A program made the translations under genes and the position numbers. A DNA stretch of 64,000 bases from NCBI GenBank assembly GCA_041655275.1, contig JBBAFU010000001.1:124001-188000 (forward strand), given 5' to 3'. Shown piece after piece: positions 1-9,461 of the stretch (within the stretch, counting starts at the first letter, position 1; every line of letters starts with the position of its first letter). Source of the DNA: JAJYRX01 sp041655275 (GTDB lineage: Bacteria > Pseudomonadota > Gammaproteobacteria > Burkholderiales > Burkholderiaceae_B). Under the pieces are notes generated by a model. The model saw only the letters and a list, made by a program, of their open reading frames with translations. It did not search any database and was not told where the DNA came from.

Positions 1-1
1 G

Positions 2-1063
2 CTGGGTCTGTGCTACGCGGCATCGCGCATCCTGTTCGAGGAGCGCCTGTGGCCCAAGGCCATGGCCCTGCTGTCCAGCATGTGGGGTGTGGCAACACTC
101 GCGGGACCGGCCATCGGGGGAATCTTCGCCCAGCTCGATGCCTGGCGATGGGCGTTCTGGTCCGTCATTCCCATTGCGTTCGGTCTGGGGCTGATGGTGC
201 TCACGCAGATTGCCCGGGATGCCACGCCACGTCATGCGGGCGCTCAAAAAGTGCCTATCGTGCAAGTTCTGATCATGGTGGCGGCAGTAGTCATCATCTC
301 GGCTGCAAGCCTGTCGCCGAAATCGTCCTGGAATCTGGCAGGCATGCTGGCCGGTGTACTGCTGTCGGCCGGCATTGCATGGCTGGATACGCGCAGCGCG
401 GCGCATCTGCTGCCTACCGGCGCCTACACCCTGGGTGGTGGTCTGGGCAGCCTCTATGCCTGCACGGCGTTGCTCAGCATGTCCATGACGATGGAAATCT
501 TCATTCCCTATTTCCTGCAGGTCATCCAGGGCTTCACGCCCCTGATGGCCGGTTATTTCATGGTTTTGATCTCCGCCGGGTGGTCCACGGGCTCCATCAT
601 CAGCGCTGCGCGCAGCGCAAGAACGGCGAATCGCCTGATGCGCCTGGGACCGGCCTGGTGCACGCTGGCCATCATTGGCCTGGCGGTGGTCTTGCCCGCT
701 CGGACCGATGCGGCGAATGCACTGTCCGGATGGGGAATAGCCTTATTGCTGTTCTGCATGGGCCTGGGTATCGGTGTCACCTGGCCGCACCTGCTGACCC
801 AGGTTTTCCGGGTTGCACCCGCCGGTCAGGAAAACATGGCCTCCTCCGCTATCATTACTGTGCAACTGTATGCGCTCGCATTTGGTGCCGCGCTGGGTGG
901 CATGATCACCAACGCCAGCGGTCTGGTGGATCCTGGTGGCGTGGCGGGCACGCGCTCGGCGGCACTGGCCCTGCTGGTTGGCCTGGCACTGGCACCGGGT
1001 CTGGCCACTGTTTTGATTCAGGCTATCGTGCGTGAGCGCCAGAAACCGGCAACCGGAGGTTGA
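2..1063 (+). CDS. MFS transporter, C-terminal part (5' end outside window)
   Basis: Inner-membrane major facilitator superfamily permease, probably a drug or metabolite exporter. The reading frame is open to the left edge, so the N-terminus and start are missing; about 353 residues remain. The visible part is very hydrophobic, with many candidate membrane spans and an early AGPAIGG segment that resembles motif C of the proton antiporters of this superfamily. Total size would suit a 12- or 14-span exporter, but the subclass cannot be fixed from the fragment. The stop lies two bases before the ATG of the downstream deaminase-fold gene, so the two are probably cotranscribed. Substrate unknown. 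Confidence 0.85.
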   Translation: MGLCYAASRILFEERLWPKAMALLSSMWGVATLAGPAIGGIFAQLDAWRWAFWSVIPIAFGLGLMVLTQIARDATPRHAGAQKVPIVQVLIMVAAVVIISAASLSPKSSWNLAGMLAGVLLSAGIAWLDTRSAAHLLPTGAYTLGGGLGSLYACTALLSMSMTMEIFIPYFLQVIQGFTPLMAGYFMVLISAGWSTGSIISAARSARTANRLMRLGPAWCTLAIIGLAVVLPARTDAANALSGWGIALLLFCMGLGIGVTWPHLLTQVFRVAPAGQENMASSAIITVQLYALAFGAALGGMITNASGLVDPGGVAGTRSAALALLVGLALAPGLATVLIQAIVRERQKPATGG

Positions 1064-1065
1064 AT

Positions 1066-1548
1066 ATGATCACACAGACTGACAGGCTTTTTCTCGAGCG
1101 CTGCCTTGAGTTGGCCATTGAAGCTCTGGAGGCAGGCGATGCGCCGTTTGGGTCGGTGCTCGTTTCGGCACAGGGCGACATATTGTTCGAGGATCGCAAT
1201 CGCGTCGCCAGTCGCGATGCCACGCGTCACCCCGAGTTCGAGATCGCACGCTGGGCAGCCACGCATCTGAGTCCGGAGGAGCGTGCAGCAGCCACGGTAT
1301 ACACCTCGGGTGAGCACTGTCCCATGTGTTCCGCCGCCCATGCATGGGCGGGCCTGGGGCGCATCGTCTACATCAGTTCGTCCGCACAGCTGCGATCCTG
1401 GCTGGATGCGCTCGGGGTTCCGGCATCTCCCGTGCGGCCTCTGCCCATTCAGGAGGTCGTTCCCGGTCTGGAAGTGCTCGGACCCGTGCCCGATCTGGCG
1501 GAAAAAATACATGCCCTGCATCGCCGGCGTCATACGGAAGGGCGCTGA
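1066..1548 (+). CDS. Nucleoside/guanine deaminase-family protein (CMP/dCMP deaminase fold)
   Basis: A 160-residue zinc hydrolase of the cytidine/deoxycytidylate deaminase superfamily, which removes amino groups from nucleobases or nucleosides. The HxE zinc/proton-shuttle motif is present as HPEFE (about residue 56), and the PCxxC-type zinc site as HCPMC (about residue 85). The proline in HPE and the histidine before CPMC depart from the usual HAE and PCxMC, so the substrate is unclear; it is unlikely to be TadA itself. The ATG at 1066 is preferred over a TTG at 1060 because GGAGGT lies five bases upstream of it. It follows the MFS gene directly; a purine-related exporter/deaminase pair is possible but is inference. 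Confidence 0.8.
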   Translation: MITQTDRLFLERCLELAIEALEAGDAPFGSVLVSAQGDILFEDRNRVASRDATRHPEFEIARWAATHLSPEERAAATVYTSGEHCPMCSAAHAWAGLGRIVYISSSAQLRSWLDALGVPASPVRPLPIQEVVPGLEVLGPVPDLAEKIHALHRRRHTEGR

Positions 1549-1550
1549 TC

Positions 1551-2309
1551 TCAGGGCTGCAGGCGGTAGTCCATGTGCTGCAGCGTAACAGCCACTTTCA
1601 GCAGCTTGCTTTCCTGGTGCTCTATCCGTACGAGCAGGTAATCCAGTTCGGGTGCTACATAGAGTCGCGTCTGGCGTTTGCGATTCTTGCGCACGCGCTC
1701 CACAACCAGGGCCTCGAATGTGCCCATGCCGGTTTCCACCGGCTGGCGGTCGACGACGCGATAATGCTGTGTCCTCAGACTGCCTTTGCGGATCACGGGG
1801 TAGGTGAAGTCCTCTTCTCCGGCCATGAGGCCGCAGCGCGCTTCGAAAAACAGGCTGATGGGATCATAGGCCTTGTCATCAAGGGGAAAGTCCTTTGCGC
1901 CCTCCGCATTGCGATAATGCGCCACACCGGCGTTCCAGTCAAACTTCAGCGTCTGCGCGCTCTCCTCGGCAAACGGACGCTTGCTGACATCCTCATAGGC
2001 TTGCGGGCGCACGGCACACGCCTGCATCCCGAAGTCGGCATGCTGGCGCACCGAAACCATCCAGTGATCGAGAACGAAGTCGACATGGTAATGCTCGCCG
2101 TTGCGGCTGACATCCAGCCGGTTTCTGCCCTCGGTGGGCTGACCGTTGATCTCGACGGCAAACACCGCATCGACGTAGGCAAGACTTTGTGCGCCGGCAG
2201 ATGGCGCAACGCCGCACAGCGCCAGCGCGAGAGTGGCGGTGCCCGCCATGGCGCGCACGGACCTGCCGATGATGAAGAAGGTAGAAGGGAAGCGTCGATG
2301 GAGATTCAT
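1551..2309 (-). CDS. DUF3108 domain protein, exported
   Basis: A 252-residue protein with a cleavable-looking signal peptide (hydrophobic stretch ending GAQS near residue 41) followed by a soluble domain that resembles DUF3108 proteins of betaproteobacteria: alternating beta-strand patterns such as YHVDFVLDHWMVSV and YHYRV-like segments. Family members are periplasmic and of unknown function. The reading frame extends further upstream through the terminator into the tRNA gene, but the start at 2309 is chosen because it gives a clean signal peptide and avoids the tRNA. It converges tail to tail with the deaminase-fold gene, leaving two bases between them. Confidence 0.7.
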   Translation of the reverse strand: MNLHRRFPSTFFIIGRSVRAMAGTATLALALCGVAPSAGAQSLAYVDAVFAVEINGQPTEGRNRLDVSRNGEHYHVDFVLDHWMVSVRQHADFGMQACAVRPQAYEDVSKRPFAEESAQTLKFDWNAGVAHYRNAEGAKDFPLDDKAYDPISLFFEARCGLMAGEEDFTYPVIRKGSLRTQHYRVVDRQPVETGMGTFEALVVERVRKNRKRQTRLYVAPELDYLLVRIEHQESKLLKVAVTLQHMDYRLQP

Positions 2310-2337
2310 GATGAGTTGGGACAGGCCCTGCGAGCAA

Positions 2338-2387
2338 TGCAAAAAGGCATGGATTTCCCGCTTTTTGCAGAAATGTCCATGCCTTTT
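2338..2387 (-). terminator. Intrinsic terminator of tRNA-Pro
   Basis: A perfect 12-base-pair inverted repeat (2342-2353 with 2376-2387, arm AAAAGGCATGGA) lies just downstream of the tRNA on the minus strand and is followed there by a run of five T. The loop is long (22 bases) and contains a further short TTTC/GAAA pairing. It would end the tRNA transcript before the DUF3108 gene. Confidence 0.75.
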
Positions 2388-2396
2388 CAGGAAATC

Positions 2397-2474
<78 letters not shown>

Positions 2475-2561
2475 GATGCCCTGGGACTTTTGGTCTTCGG
2501 GCGATTGGCAGCTGTGAATACTACGTGCCGCCAAGAAAGCGAGATTCTAGCACAATAATCG

Positions 2562-3908
2562 TCAACCGACAGGAAACTCCGCCACGGGATAGCGCACGCG
2601 GCTGTGCTGCCGCGTTGCGAGCGTATAGATCAGGGTAAGCGGTCCGAGGCGACCGGCGAACATCATGGTGATCAGTATGGCCTTGCTGGGCAGGCTGAGC
2701 ACTGGCGTCAGGTCGCGGCTCATGCCCGTGGTGCTCAGGGCCGAGATCGCTTCGAACAGAAGGTCGATGAACGGCCTGTCCTCGAATACCGTCAGCAGGA
2801 ACACCCCGACCAGGGCAAACACCATGGTCACGAAGACCAGGGCAAGCGACTTGTGTATGGTTTCGGGCTCTATGCTGCGCTTCATCAGCACGACGTCGCG
2901 ACTCTGTACGAGATAGGAACGCACCACGGCCAGCAGAATGATGAAGGTGCCGATCTTGATGCCGCTGGCCGTGCTCAGCGAGCCGCCGCCGATGAACATG
3001 AGTACCATGAGCACAATGGTGGAGCTGTCGCGCAGCAAGGTGATATCGATGCTGGTAAAGCCTGCGGTGCGTGCGGTCACACTCTGCAGCCACGCCGACA
3101 GGGCCTGTCCCTGTAACGACAGGGCGCCCAGCGTGTCGTCGTTGCTGTACTCCAGCAGCCAGAGCAGGGCAAAGCCGGTCAGATTGAGGATCAGGGTGCC
3201 CAGCAATATGATGCGGGCATATGGCGTCAGATGGGCCCAGCGACCCTTCTTGTGCCAGGTGTTGTGGAGTACGGAAAAACCGATGCCGCCCAGGATGATG
3301 AGTGCACTGATGGTGAGCAGGACGACTGCGTCCGCAGCAAAATCCGTCAGGCTGTTTTCGAACAGGGAAAAGCCCGCGTTGTTGAATGCGGCGATGGCAT
3401 GGAACAGGCCGTACCCAAGGGCGCTGCCAAAAGGCATTTCTCGCCACCACCACAGTGTGAGCACCAGCGCTGCGCTCAGTTCCACGACCAGTGAAATGCG
3501 GATGACGGTGGCCGCCGTACGCTGTATGCGCGCGACATTGGTCTGGTTGAAAGCCTGCAGCGCCAGCGCCTGCTGGCGCAGGCTGAGCTTGCGTCCCATG
3601 GCCAGGGCGGTGAGTACGGCAAAGGTAACAAAACCAAGCCCGCCCAGCTGTACCAGTCCGATGAGTACCACTTGCCCGAAAGTAGTCAATTCATGCGCGG
3701 GATTGATCACGGACAGCCCGGTAACAGTGACCGCCGATGTAGCCATGAACAGGGCATGAAAGGGATCGAGTCGCGTCGGGGCGGCAATGGGCAGGGCCAG
3801 CAGTACCGTCCCCAGGGCAATGAGCGCAAGAAAGCCGGCTGCCAGAATCAGCGGCGGGCTGGCGCGCAGGGCTGCACTGCGCAAGGGATGGGGCAACGGG
3901 GAAGGCAT
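2562..3908 (-). CDS. ktrB: Potassium uptake channel subunit KtrB/TrkH type
   Basis: A 448-residue inner-membrane K+ translocation subunit of the TrkH/TrkG/KtrB family, which imports potassium and is gated by a cytoplasmic RCK partner. Four pore-loop repeats can be seen, each with the conserved filter glycine: ATSAVTVTGLSV, AFNNAGFSL, TARTAGFTS and SALSTTGMS. Length fits KtrB better than the roughly 480-residue TrkH. The gene lies 18 bases downstream of the RCK gene on the same strand, which supports a ktrA-ktrB operon. The C-terminus (TLIYTLATRQHSRVRYPVAEF) is also typical of KtrB-like proteins. Confidence 0.93.
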   Translation of the reverse strand: MPSPLPHPLRSAALRASPPLILAAGFLALIALGTVLLALPIAAPTRLDPFHALFMATSAVTVTGLSVINPAHELTTFGQVVLIGLVQLGGLGFVTFAVLTALAMGRKLSLRQQALALQAFNQTNVARIQRTAATVIRISLVVELSAALVLTLWWWREMPFGSALGYGLFHAIAAFNNAGFSLFENSLTDFAADAVVLLTISALIILGGIGFSVLHNTWHKKGRWAHLTPYARIILLGTLILNLTGFALLWLLEYSNDDTLGALSLQGQALSAWLQSVTARTAGFTSIDITLLRDSSTIVLMVLMFIGGGSLSTASGIKIGTFIILLAVVRSYLVQSRDVVLMKRSIEPETIHKSLALVFVTMVFALVGVFLLTVFEDRPFIDLLFEAISALSTTGMSRDLTPVLSLPSKAILITMMFAGRLGPLTLIYTLATRQHSRVRYPVAEFPVG

Positions 3909-3926
3909 GAGGGGATATTCCAGCCG

Positions 3927-4577
3927 TCAGATCAGCCGTGGTGCAATCGCCCGCAGGCGGTTGAGCTGGCCCAGAAGCACCAGCGTGTCCTGGGGCTGGA
4001 GATTGAAGTCTTCCGCCGGATTGAGGAAGATTTCGGTCTTCCTTTTTACCAGTACGACATGGATGCCATCGTCCTTGTCGCGCAACTGGGACAGCGGCTG
4101 CATGCCCAGCCGGTCGCTTACCGTGATTTCGACGATGAACTCGCCGTTGCCCAGAGAAATATAGTCATTCACCATGGGATAGCTGAGGACCTGGGCCACA
4201 CGCACGCCCATTTCCTCTTCGGGATGCACGATGCGTGTCACATCCAGCTTGTTCAGTATCAGATGTTCGGCACTGGAGGTTGCCTTCACCCAGATCTTCT
4301 CCACGCCCAGGGATTTCAGGTGCACCACGCTCAGCAGCGAGGCCTGGAAGTCGGATCCGATGGCCACCAGCACGACATCGAAATTGGTCAGGCCCAGCTC
4401 TTCCAGCGCAGCCTTGTCGGTCGCGTCCGCGATGACCGCCTGTGTCAGCTGGTCAGCCAGCTGATCGACAACCTTGCGGCTGATGTCTATGCCCAGGACC
4501 GCATGGCCCATCTTCATCAATTCGCGTGAGGCTGTGGCACCGAAACGTCCCAGTCCGATGACGGCAAATTGTCCCAT
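3927..4577 (-). CDS. ktrA: Potassium uptake RCK regulatory subunit KtrA/TrkA
   Basis: A 216-residue cytoplasmic RCK protein that forms a ring on the KtrB channel and controls K+ uptake by nucleotide binding. The N-terminal Rossmann domain begins GLGRFG (GxGxxG, residues 7-12) and has the acidic residue of GID at the end of the second strand, followed by a C-terminal RCK_C domain from about residue 130. The start at 4577 is chosen over an upstream alternative because the Rossmann fold begins there at once and GGGGAGG lies upstream. It is first in the ktrA-ktrB operon and divergent from the Old Yellow Enzyme gene. Confidence 0.93.
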   Translation of the reverse strand: MGQFAVIGLGRFGATASRELMKMGHAVLGIDISRKVVDQLADQLTQAVIADATDKAALEELGLTNFDVVLVAIGSDFQASLLSVVHLKSLGVEKIWVKATSSAEHLILNKLDVTRIVHPEEEMGVRVAQVLSYPMVNDYISLGNGEFIVEITVSDRLGMQPLSQLRDKDDGIHVVLVKRKTEIFLNPAEDFNLQPQDTLVLLGQLNRLRAIAPRLI

Positions 4578-4732
4578 GTGATCCTCCCCCGAAAGGCCAT
4601 GACCCGGCTGACACGGTACGATAAAACAATGGCGGATTGTGTGATATTCTGGTACAAACCCTGATAGACACGTACATGGGCCAGGCACAAGTCAACCCGA
4701 TGTGCAATTATCCCATCGAAAAATGTGGTTTT

Positions 4733-5827
4733 ATGGTTGGTTTGTTTGATCCCGTGCAAATCGGGGCAGTTCATCTGAGTAATCGCGTCATCATGTCACC
4801 GCTCACCCGCTCGCGTGCCTCGCGGGATCGGGTGCCGAATGATCTGATGCGCAGCTACTATTGCCAGCGTGCCTCGGCCGGCCTCATCATCGCCGAGGCG
4901 ACGGCCATTTCGCCGCAGGGCATTGGCTTTCCGAATACGCCCGGCATCTGGTGTACCGGGCAGGTGCAGGGCTGGCGTCATATCACGGATGCCGTGCATG
5001 CAAAGAACGGCCAGATCTTCCTGCAATTGTGGCATGTCGGTCGCGTCTCGGACCCCGAGCTGCTCAACGGCCTGATGCCGGTAGGGCCCAGTGCCATTGC
5101 CTGTGACGGCCTGCTCAATGTTCCGCAGATGCCCGAGTTGCAACGCCCCTTTGTTGTGCCGCGCGCCCTGCGCACGGAAGAGATCGGCAATCTGGTGGCG
5201 GATTTCGCCGCCGCAGCGGCCAATGCGCGTCTGGCAGGCTTCGATGGGGTCGAGGTCCATGCTGCCGATGGCTATCTGATCGATCAGTTTCTTCACGATC
5301 ACAGCAATCAGCGTCAGGACGGCTATGGCGGTGTGGTCGAGAACCGGTGTCGTCTGCTGTTCGAAGTGGTGGATGCCTGCGTCGGTGTCTGGGGGGCTGA
5401 CCGGGTAGGCGTGCATCTGTCTCCCTTTGGCGCGGCCAATGCTATGCAGGATTCCAATCCCAGGCAGTTGTTTGCCCATATTGCCCAGGCACTGGGTCGG
5501 CGCGAGCTGGCTTTTCTGTTCATTCGCGAAGCACAGGCGCAGGCGGCCTTCACGGCCGAGCTCAAGCAGCTGTTTGGCGGACCGGTCATCATCAACCAGA
5601 ACCTGGATCTGCAAACGGCACAGGCAGCACTGGCGTCCGGGCGCGCTGATGCGGTTGCCTTTGGCCGTCCCTTCATTTCCAACCCCGATCTTGTGGAGCG
5701 GCTGCGCGCCCGGGCGCCGCTCAATGAATGGGATGAGACCAGCTTCTACACCGAGGGGCCCAAGGGTTACGTGGACTACCCTTTTTTCAAAGCCTGCTGC
5801 CGCGAGCCGGAAAACTGCTCGCAGTAA
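4733..5827 (+). CDS. NADH:flavin oxidoreductase, Old Yellow Enzyme family (NemA-like)
   Basis: A 364-residue FMN-dependent ene-reductase of the OYE/NemA class that reduces activated C=C bonds and nitro compounds with NAD(P)H. Seen in sequence: the start MVGLFDPVQIGAVHLSN followed by MSPLTRSR, the substrate pocket QLWHVGR, the GFDGVEVHAADGYLIDQF barrel strand, and FGRPFISNPDLVERL near the C-terminus for phosphate binding. The length matches the classical subclass. The start at 4733 is chosen by family alignment; the Shine-Dalgarno is weak and there are longer in-frame alternatives upstream. It is monocistronic or leads into yqeY 18 bases downstream. True substrate unknown. Confidence 0.88.
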   Translation: MVGLFDPVQIGAVHLSNRVIMSPLTRSRASRDRVPNDLMRSYYCQRASAGLIIAEATAISPQGIGFPNTPGIWCTGQVQGWRHITDAVHAKNGQIFLQLWHVGRVSDPELLNGLMPVGPSAIACDGLLNVPQMPELQRPFVVPRALRTEEIGNLVADFAAAAANARLAGFDGVEVHAADGYLIDQFLHDHSNQRQDGYGGVVENRCRLLFEVVDACVGVWGADRVGVHLSPFGAANAMQDSNPRQLFAHIAQALGRRELAFLFIREAQAQAAFTAELKQLFGGPVIINQNLDLQTAQAALASGRADAVAFGRPFISNPDLVERLRARAPLNEWDETSFYTEGPKGYVDYPFFKACCREPENCSQ

Positions 5828-5845
5828 TCACTCCAGGATATCGAG

Positions 5846-6307
5846 ATGACCGTCGCTCTTTCCGAACAATTGTCGAACGCCATTCGCGAGGCCATGCGGG
5901 CGCGTGACAGTACCCGTCTGGGCACGCTGCGATTTCTGCAGGCGGCCATCCGGCAAAAGGAAGTCGATGAGCGACGCGCTCCTGATGATGACGCTGTACT
6001 GGCCATCATTGAGCGCCAGGTGAAGCAGCGCCGGGAATCGATTGCCGCATTCGAAGGTGCCGGGCGCACCGAAGCCGCCCGGAAAGAGCGTGAGGAGCTC
6101 GCCATATTGCAGGAATTCCTGCCTCAGGCGGCTTCCGAAGCAGAAGTGGCGGTTGCAGTGCAGGCGGCCATTGATGCGGCGCAAGCCGACGGTCTGAGTG
6201 GTGGCGCGGCAATGGGACGTATCATGGGTCAGCTGAAGCGCACACTGGCCGGGCGGGCTGACATGGCCGCCGTCTCGGCCCTGGTTCGCGAACGCCTGAG
6301 CTCCTGA
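5846..6307 (+). CDS. yqeY: GatB/YqeY domain protein
   Basis: A 153-residue, highly helical cytoplasmic protein of the YqeY family, related to the tail domain of the GatB amidotransferase subunit. Typical segments are the N-terminal LGTLRFLQAAIRQKEVDERR and the central KEREELAILQEFLPQ, followed by the glycine-rich GGAAMGRIMGQLK. The family is often found near rpsU-dnaG, but here it sits behind the OYE gene and converges with dnaE2. Role uncertain; a link to tRNA-dependent amidation has been proposed for the family by homology only. Whole-length match, so the assignment is firm. Confidence 0.88.
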   Translation: MTVALSEQLSNAIREAMRARDSTRLGTLRFLQAAIRQKEVDERRAPDDDAVLAIIERQVKQRRESIAAFEGAGRTEAARKEREELAILQEFLPQAASEAEVAVAVQAAIDAAQADGLSGGAAMGRIMGQLKRTLAGRADMAAVSALVRERLSS

Positions 6308-6342
6308 GTGTCCTGATGGTGATTTCCCCGATGACGGCTTCC

Positions 6343-9300
6343 CTAATGAAAATCGCGACTGGGCGTTCGCAGGCCGCGTAGCCATTCATCCAGACAGACC
6401 AGGCGATCCGCCAGCAGATGACATACCCCCTGCTGACGCTGCCAGCGGCCGTAGACCCCCAGCAGCGTGCTGTCGACCAGCGTCTGGCGCTGCCTGAGCG
6501 CCAGACCGGGATGAATGATGACATTGACATTGCCCGTCTCGTCCTCCAGGGTGAGGAATATTGTGCCTTTGGCCGTCATGGGGCGCTGGCGTTGCACCAC
6601 CAGCCCGCAAGCCCGTGCCAGACGGCGATCCGGCCAGGCTTCCTCCAGGCGTTGCGCAGTTTCGAAGCCGCGCGCCTGGAGTTGCTGCCGCAGTAACTCC
6701 AGCGGGTGCTTGTGCAGCGTGAAGCCCATGCTCGCATAGTCGGCCAGCATGGATTCAGTCTCGGATAAAGGTGCCAGCACCGGTGGGTCCGGCTCATTGA
6801 GCGGGACATGTTCAAGCAGGCCGGGCAGAAGGGGCTGGGCAGCCTGCCACAAGGCTTGGGGTCGCGTCTGCGCCAGACCGCACAAGGCGTCTGCCCGGGC
6901 CAGCAGCAGCATCTCTCGAGGCGCCAGTGCGGCGCGTTCGGCCAGCGCCGCACTCGAGTGGAAGTCTGCCTGCCGGCGCGCCGCCACGATGCGACAGGCT
7001 GCTGCTTCCGGCAGGTGTCGCACAAGACGCAGGCCCAGACGCACACCTTGCCGGCCCTGCTCATCGGTTTCCAATGTGCTGTCTGCATGGCTGTACCGGA
7101 CATCCACCGGCCAGACGGGCACATCGTGGCGACGGGCGTCCTGGATCAACTGGTCGGCAGAATAGAAGCCCATGGGCTGTGCATTCAGCAGGGCGCACAG
7201 AAAGGCGGCCGGCTCATGGCATTTGAGCCAGGCGCTGAGCCAGGCCAGGCGCGCAAAGCTGGCGGCATGACTTTCAGGAAAACCGTATTCGCCAAAGCCC
7301 TGGAGCTGGGCAAACAGGCTTTGGGCAAAATCCAGCTCATGGCCATTGGCCAGCATGCCTTTGATCAGCCGTTCCCGAAAGCGGTGGATGTCTCCCTGGC
7401 GATGCCAGGCCGCCATGGCCCGGCGCAGCTGGTCTGCTTCATCAGCCGAGAATCCGGCCGCCACCATGGCCACTTGCATGGCCTGTTCCTGAAAAATGAT
7501 GACACCCAGGGTGCGTGCCAATATAGCTTCCAGCCCCTTGCGGGCGGGGTGCACAGCCCGGGCCTGCCGGCGTCGCTGCAGATAGGGGTGCACCATGCCG
7601 CCCTGTATGGGGCCCGGGCGCACGATGGCCACCTGGATCACCAGGTCGTAGAAGTTGGCGGGCCTGAGGCGCGGCAGCATGCTTCGTTGTGCCCGTGACT
7701 CGATCTGGAACACACCAACCGTGTCGGCATTCCGTATCATGCGGAAAGTGGCTTCATCATGCTCCGGAATATCCTGCAGGCACATTGGCTTGCCTCGCAC
7801 CTGGCCGAGCATTTCCAGGCAATTGCGCAAGGCGGTCAGCATACCCAGAGCCAGAATATCGATCTTGAGAATGCCCAGGGCATCCAGATCGTTCTTGTCC
7901 CATTGCACGACGCTGCGCTCCGGCATGGCCGCATTCTCGATGGGAACCAGCCTGTCCAGCGGCTGCTGCGAAACCACGAAGCCTCCGGGATGCTGCGAGC
8001 GATGACGTGGAAAGCCATGCAGGAGCCGGGCCAGGCGATCCCACAGGCGGATGGGGCGCGCGTTGACATCACCGCCTTGCTCCTGGATGCGTTGCAGCAG
8101 GCTGCTGTTTTTGTCCCAGTAACGACAGGACCGGCTTACCTTTTCGATCAGCGCCGGATCCAGCCCCAGGGCCTTGCCCGTGTCGCGTACGGCGCTGCGG
8201 ATGCGATAGCTGATCTGCACGGCGGTGAGTGCAGCATGGTCACGCCCGTAGCGGGCATAGATATATTCGATCACCTCTTCACGCCGCCGGTGTTCGAAAT
8301 CCACATCGATATCAGGCGGCTCATTGCGTTCACGACTGATGAAGCGGGAAAACAGGAGATGGTTGCGCCCGGGATCGACTTCGGTGATGCCCAGACAGTA
8401 GCAGACGGCGGAATTCGCTGCGGAACCCCGACCCTGGCACAGAATGCCTCGTGAGCGGGCAAAGTGCATGATGTCATGGACCGTAAGGAAGTAGGTCTCG
8501 TAACCAAGATCGGCAATCAGGTCCAGTTCGGTTTCGACCTGTGCCCGGACCCGGGCCGGCATGCCTTCGGGATAGCGCCGGCGGGCGCCATCGAAAGTCT
8601 CCTTCCTGAGCCAGGCCTGTGGCGTCATTCCCCGGGGCACGGCGGCCCGGGGATATTGGTAACGAAGGTCGTCCAGGGAAAACCGGCATCGACTGCTGAT
8701 CTCCAGCGTTTGCGCGAGGGCATCGGCCGGATACAGGTTGGCCAGCCGCAGGCGGCTGCGCAGATGATGCTCGGCATTGGCGCGCAGGGCATGGCCGCAT
8801 TCATCCACACGCCGCCTCAGGCGGATGGCCGTCAGGACATCGTGAAGGGGCTGGCGCGAGCGCACATGCATCTCGGCCTGCCCCAGGGCGGCAAGCTTCA
8901 GGCCCAGGATACGGGCCGTGGCCTGGAGCGTTTGGCGATGGCCGGCATCGTCGTGGCAAAGCGGCAGCACCAGCCCCATCCACAGCCTGTCCTCCAGCGC
9001 TGCGGCCAACGGCTGCAGATGGCGCAGCAGGACAACGGGATCGGGAAGGTAATCCGGTTTGTAGATGAGCAGGCATCCGGGCAGCAGACGCAGATGGGTA
9101 TGCCCGGCACAGGGCGCCAGGATATCGTCATCCATCAGTTGATAGCTGCCTTTTTCGGCCCTGCGGCAGGCCAGGGTGATCAGTTGGCACAGATTGGCAT
9201 ATCCGGCCCGGGTGCCTGCCAGGATGATGAGTTCACCCGGACCGCTGCGAAAGCGGCTGCCCACTATCAGGTGCAGGCCCAGGCGACGCGCTTCCATGTG

Positions 9301-9453
9301 CGCCCTGGGAATGCCGGCCAGCGAACTCTCATCGCTGATGGCGAGCGCCCTGTAGCCCAGGCGCGCAGCACGCTGCACCAGCTCCTCGGGATGGGAGGCT
9401 CCGCGCAGGAAGGTGTAGTTGCTCAGACAATCGAGCTCTGCGTAATCAAGCAT
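6343..9453 (-). CDS. dnaE2: Error-prone DNA polymerase DnaE2 (ImuC)
   Basis: A 1036-residue alpha-type DNA polymerase that performs SOS-induced translesion synthesis with ImuA and ImuB. Domains in order: N-terminal PHP domain (ELDCLSNYTFLRGASHPEEL), polymerase palm with the catalytic PDIDVDFEH (Asp381 and Asp383), fingers, helix-hairpin-helix region and a C-terminal OB fold (GTIFLTLEDETGNVNVI). It lacks the long C-terminal tail of replicative DnaE1. The start at 9453 is eight bases after the imuB stop and gives the standard DnaE2 N-terminus. The first PHP motif reads ELDCLSN, so a usual metal histidine is absent. Third gene of the LexA-box-led imuA-imuB-dnaE2 operon. Confidence 0.95.
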   Translation of the reverse strand: MLDYAELDCLSNYTFLRGASHPEELVQRAARLGYRALAISDESSLAGIPRAHMEARRLGLHLIVGSRFRSGPGELIILAGTRAGYANLCQLITLACRRAEKGSYQLMDDDILAPCAGHTHLRLLPGCLLIYKPDYLPDPVVLLRHLQPLAAALEDRLWMGLVLPLCHDDAGHRQTLQATARILGLKLAALGQAEMHVRSRQPLHDVLTAIRLRRRVDECGHALRANAEHHLRSRLRLANLYPADALAQTLEISSRCRFSLDDLRYQYPRAAVPRGMTPQAWLRKETFDGARRRYPEGMPARVRAQVETELDLIADLGYETYFLTVHDIMHFARSRGILCQGRGSAANSAVCYCLGITEVDPGRNHLLFSRFISRERNEPPDIDVDFEHRRREEVIEYIYARYGRDHAALTAVQISYRIRSAVRDTGKALGLDPALIEKVSRSCRYWDKNSSLLQRIQEQGGDVNARPIRLWDRLARLLHGFPRHRSQHPGGFVVSQQPLDRLVPIENAAMPERSVVQWDKNDLDALGILKIDILALGMLTALRNCLEMLGQVRGKPMCLQDIPEHDEATFRMIRNADTVGVFQIESRAQRSMLPRLRPANFYDLVIQVAIVRPGPIQGGMVHPYLQRRRQARAVHPARKGLEAILARTLGVIIFQEQAMQVAMVAAGFSADEADQLRRAMAAWHRQGDIHRFRERLIKGMLANGHELDFAQSLFAQLQGFGEYGFPESHAASFARLAWLSAWLKCHEPAAFLCALLNAQPMGFYSADQLIQDARRHDVPVWPVDVRYSHADSTLETDEQGRQGVRLGLRLVRHLPEAAACRIVAARRQADFHSSAALAERAALAPREMLLLARADALCGLAQTRPQALWQAAQPLLPGLLEHVPLNEPDPPVLAPLSETESMLADYASMGFTLHKHPLELLRQQLQARGFETAQRLEEAWPDRRLARACGLVVQRQRPMTAKGTIFLTLEDETGNVNVIIHPGLALRQRQTLVDSTLLGVYGRWQRQQGVCHLLADRLVCLDEWLRGLRTPSRDFH

Positions 9454-9461
9454 GGCGGTAC

